A stretch of DNA of 35,457 nt from NCBI GenBank assembly GCA_045617925.1, contig JAZLJR010000045.1, positions 1-35,457 on the forward strand. Reading direction: 5' to 3'. The position numbers and the translations under genes are program-made. The notes under the pieces are model-generated. The model was given only the letters and a program-made list of their open reading frames with translations, had not been told where the DNA came from and did no database searches. Of this stretch, positions 33,137-35,457 are shown piece after piece (position 1 is the stretch's first letter; each line of letters begins with the position of its first letter). The stretch is from CALELF01 sp045617925. Its GTDB lineage: Bacteria > Synergistota > Synergistia > Synergistales > Synergistaceae.

Positions 33137-34273
33137 TTATTCGTTTACATCAATTTTTAGAACACCCTCGTTAATAAGGGCTTCTTCTGCCTTTTGTATT
33201 GCGTCAAAGTCATCTTCGGGCTCTTCTGGTTCAGGATCAAGCATGCCAAGGTGTTCCGCAACTTTTTTCAAGACAAGTGACTTCACTTCTTCCATCACAT
33301 CTGGATTTTCCTCAAAGAATGTTGAGGCTTTTTCTCTTCCTTGTGCAAGAGACTCACCTTTATATGTAATCCAAGAACCTTTTTTCTTCAAGATACCATA
33401 GTCAATTCCCATATCAACGACAGCCATAGTTTTTGGCACACCTTTGCCGTAAATCAAGCTACATCTTGCCGTGCGGAATGGCGGAGCCATCTTATTCTTT
33501 ACAACCTTAATAGCTAATTCATGACCGATAACTTCGTCACCAACCTTGATTTGACCAATACGGCGAACGTCTATGCGAAGTGAGCTATAGAATTTCAAGG
33601 CTCTACCACCAGTGGTAGTTTCTGTTGGACCTTGACCATAACCAGTGCTTATCTGTGCTCGCAACTGGTTTATGAAAATTACTGTCGTTTTACTCTTGGC
33701 AATTACAGCTGTCAATCTTCTCAATGCATAGCTCATCAAACGTGCATGAAGCCCCATTTGAACAGTATCACCGATGTGCCCATCTATTTCTGCCTGAGGT
33801 GTGAGCGCTGCAACTGAGTCAACAACAATTAGGTCAAATGTACCACTACGAACAAGTTCATCTACAATATAGAATGCCTGTTCACCACTATCTGGTTGGG
33901 AAAGATAAAGATTCGTCGTATCAACGCCAATTGCAGCTGCAAGGCGTGGGTCAAGGGCATGTTCAGCGTCCACAAAGGCGACAAGCCCACCTTTTTTCTG
34001 TGCTTCTGCTAGCGCATGGAGTGCAATAGTGGTTTTACCGCCACCCTCTGGACCGTAGATTTCTACTACCCTGCCACGTGGAATACCACCGATACCGAGG
34101 GCTACATCAAGTTGCAAAATTCCCGTTGGAATAACATCCATCGGTGCTTGCACTTCGTCCCCTAGCCTCATAATGGCTCCATCACCAAACTTTTCACGAA
34201 TGTTTTTTAGAGCCTGAGCTAAAATTTCATCCTTCGTTGTTGTTTTTGAAGTTCTTTCTAATTTTTTCGCCAT
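33137..34273 (-). CDS. recA: Recombinase RecA
   Basis: Strand-exchange protein of homologous repair and the SOS response. The 378 residues include RMGDE-like IMRLGDE, the P-loop GPEGGGKTT (74-82; the commonest form is GPESSGKTT), VDAEHALDP, QPDSGEQAFYI, FDLIVVDSVAALTPQAEI, INQLRAQISTGYG and the GGRALKFYSSLRIDVRR segment. The C-terminal tail is acidic. GGAGG lies six bases upstream of ATG 34273. It follows the POTRA-protein gene after 25 bases; an extended -10 (TGA-TAAAAT, 34301-34306) at the end of that gene may give recA its own promoter. I see no LexA-type operator. Confidence 0.98.
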   Translation of the reverse strand: MAKKLERTSKTTTKDEILAQALKNIREKFGDGAIMRLGDEVQAPMDVIPTGILQLDVALGIGGIPRGRVVEIYGPEGGGKTTIALHALAEAQKKGGLVAFVDAEHALDPRLAAAIGVDTTNLYLSQPDSGEQAFYIVDELVRSGTFDLIVVDSVAALTPQAEIDGHIGDTVQMGLHARLMSYALRRLTAVIAKSKTTVIFINQLRAQISTGYGQGPTETTTGGRALKFYSSLRIDVRRIGQIKVGDEVIGHELAIKVVKNKMAPPFRTARCSLIYGKGVPKTMAVVDMGIDYGILKKKGSWITYKGESLAQGREKASTFFEENPDVMEEVKSLVLKKVAEHLGMLDPEPEEPEDDFDAIQKAEEALINEGVLKIDVNE

Positions 34274-34298
34274 TACTTTCCTCCGTTCCTGTTACACT

Positions 34299-34823
34299 TT
34301 ATTTTATCATATCTTTTATTGTTGGATTTTTATGGTTTAAGAAATTATCATCTGGGGTTGCACGTTCACGCAAAGCAATGAGCAAAGTTCCAGCCACAAC
34401 TGGTTCTTCCGGCAAATATGCTTTTGAAATTTCGTCCCCTTTTTTACGATATAACGCCGTTATAGCATCAACCAAACCATGAATTTGCCTCATGGTAACT
34501 TCTTTTCCCAAGCACGGTTTTAATATAGAATTAAGCTCTTCTTTGTTCAGAATATTTGAATCCTGCACAGAAATTTGTTTTAGAAAATAAACTCGTTCCA
34601 TATATGGCAACTCTTTATTTTTCTTTTCCCGCTTCTGTTCGTCATAATACTGGTCGTATGCTTTTTGTTCCTGCTGTAACTGATACATCAGTTCTTCCTG
34701 CCTTTGAAGCTCCTGCATCCGTTTTAATTCAACAGCAGGGTCTCCAAATGGATTAGCAAAAACAGGCACGGAAGCAACAAAACAAGACATTACAAGCATT
34801 ATGACAATAACTACTTTTTTCAT
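34299..34823 (-). CDS. Secreted protein with a stand-alone POTRA (ShlB-type) domain
   Basis: A 174-residue exported protein. A signal peptide (about 1-23, hydrophobic core, cleavage after VFA) is followed by a Gln/Glu-rich coiled coil at about 31-70. A POTRA_2-type domain occupies about 77-153: FLKQISVQDSN...LNKEELNSILKPCLGKEVTM, then LVDAITALYRKKGDEISKAYLPEEPVVAGTLLIAL. This follows the ShlB/FhaC pattern of two-partner secretion pores, with the Y-x-K-K-G and A-Y-L-P motifs. The barrel that should follow is absent, and recA starts only 25 bases later. It could be an envelope scaffold or a remnant of a pore. A good SD (GGAGG) and promoter argue for expression. A POTRA domain implies an outer membrane. 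Confidence 0.8.
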   Translation of the reverse strand: MKKVVIVIMLVMSCFVASVPVFANPFGDPAVELKRMQELQRQEELMYQLQQEQKAYDQYYDEQKREKKNKELPYMERVYFLKQISVQDSNILNKEELNSILKPCLGKEVTMRQIHGLVDAITALYRKKGDEISKAYLPEEPVVAGTLLIALRERATPDDNFLNHKNPTIKDMIK

Positions 34824-34866
34824 AGCAACGCACCTCCCCTATATTCTTATCAACAACTTACGTCAG

Positions 34867-34895
34867 TTTATATCAAATTTTTAACAAAACAGCAA
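34867..34895 (-). promoter_or_regulatory. Promoter of the POTRA-protein gene (and possibly recA)
   Basis: TTGCTG (34890-34895), a 17-base spacer and TATAAA (34867-34872) on the minus strand, about 43 bases before the start codon. An AT-rich palindrome just upstream (about 34900-34918) might end the pgpA transcript weakly. Confidence 0.6.
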
Positions 34896-34922
34896 GGTAA
34901 AAAATTTGCAAATTTTTAACAT

Positions 34923-35417
34923 CTAAAAGAGAGAAAGAATTTCATTGCGAATAATAAAAATACCACCTGTAAAAAATAGCCAACTAAAAAGACGTAGCAA
35001 TAAATTAACAATAGCTCCCCCGAGCAAATCATCTGCCATAATGCCAAATCCACCGGGGAGTTTTTCCATCCACTTTATAGGACAGGGCTTTGTAATATCA
35101 ACAATGCGAAATACCATAAGTGCAATAATAGCATAGTTTAGAGGTAAGGCAAAAGAAGCAAGCCACACTCCTGCAACTTCGTCTATAACACATTCAGCTG
35201 GGTCGGTAACACCAATTTTTTTTGCATAAATATCTGCACATATTGTTCCAAAAACTGTTACTGCAAGAATTGCCCAGCATGCAACGCCACCAAATGCAAG
35301 CAAAATTACTGTCCCAACAATAGAGCCAAGAGTGCCTGGCATTTTTGAAAATCTGCCGACAGTGCCTACTGTCGCGACAAGCCCATACCAACTTGTCATC
35401 TCTTTTGTTAATTTCAT
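34923..35417 (-). CDS. pgpA: Phosphatidylglycerophosphatase A
   Basis: Inner-membrane lipid phosphatase making phosphatidylglycerol, a PgpA family member of 164 residues. Signatures are GTVGRFSKMPGTLGSIVG, ECVIDEVAGVWLA with the acidic metal-binding residues, and FRIVDITKPCPIKWMEKLPGGFGIMADDLLGG, followed by a hydrophobic C-terminus. There are three to four membrane helices. I chose ATG 35417 with GAGGG about 11 bases upstream; GTG 35426 and TTG 35435 are also in frame. A TATAAT at 35450-35455 near the window edge may be its -10. Confidence 0.92.
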   Translation of the reverse strand: MKLTKEMTSWYGLVATVGTVGRFSKMPGTLGSIVGTVILLAFGGVACWAILAVTVFGTICADIYAKKIGVTDPAECVIDEVAGVWLASFALPLNYAIIALMVFRIVDITKPCPIKWMEKLPGGFGIMADDLLGGAIVNLLLRLFSWLFFTGGIFIIRNEILSLF

Positions 35418-35457
35418 ACGTTTCACATCCCTCAAAGAAACTAATAGCGATTATAAC

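Overview
The window is an AT-rich, densely packed chromosomal segment made almost entirely of housekeeping genes. The gaps are short, SD sequences of the AGGAGG type are common, and rho-independent terminators are clear. Several features point to an anaerobic, Gram-negative-walled (diderm) bacterium with Firmicutes-like gene order: a secreted protein with a ShlB/FhaC-type POTRA domain, pgpA, a SpoIIE/STAS partner-switching pair, and the ACT/UPF0210 pair. My best guess is Synergistota, with Negativicutes as the alternative. This rests on protein flavour and gene order, not on a search.

Layout. (1) 1-3550, plus strand: end of thrS, metK-comF, a terminator, then thiE-thiD. (2) 3609-9952, minus strand: rplM-rpsI, secG, and hpt-ftsH-STAS-SpoIIE-type phosphatase/kinase. 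(3) 10181-12502, plus: a class A penicillin-binding protein. (4) 12542-13603, minus: a solitary hisC-type aminotransferase. (5) 13748-24905, plus: an 11-kb collinear block of twelve genes (cmk, yicC, gmk, rpoZ, coaBC, priA, ACT protein, UPF0210 protein, der, nth, tilS, membrane acyltransferase). (6) 25013-35417, minus: rpsO; tmk-holB-DUF2703-like-uvrB; hisS-aspS-small ORF; tRNA-Cys; recA preceded by the POTRA protein gene; pgpA.

Most genes serve nucleotide supply, translation, cofactor synthesis, DNA repair and envelope building. Four things stand out. First, the membrane acyltransferase gene begins with ten GAAA tandem repeats that put its start codon out of frame; gain of one unit or loss of two would restore it. 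This is the signature of a phase-variable surface-modification gene, seen here in the OFF phase. Second, PriA keeps its DNA-binding domain and all eight zinc cysteines but has lost Walker A, the DEEH box and the C-terminal helicase motifs, so it should be a helicase-dead primosome protein. Third, a secreted POTRA domain with no beta-barrel sits just upstream of recA. Fourth, a Cys/His-rich DUF2703-like protein is embedded in the tmk-holB-uvrB cluster.

There is no integrase, transposase, CRISPR array or rRNA, and no gene-free stretch longer than 300 bases. The longest gap, 9953-10180, holds divergent promoters.
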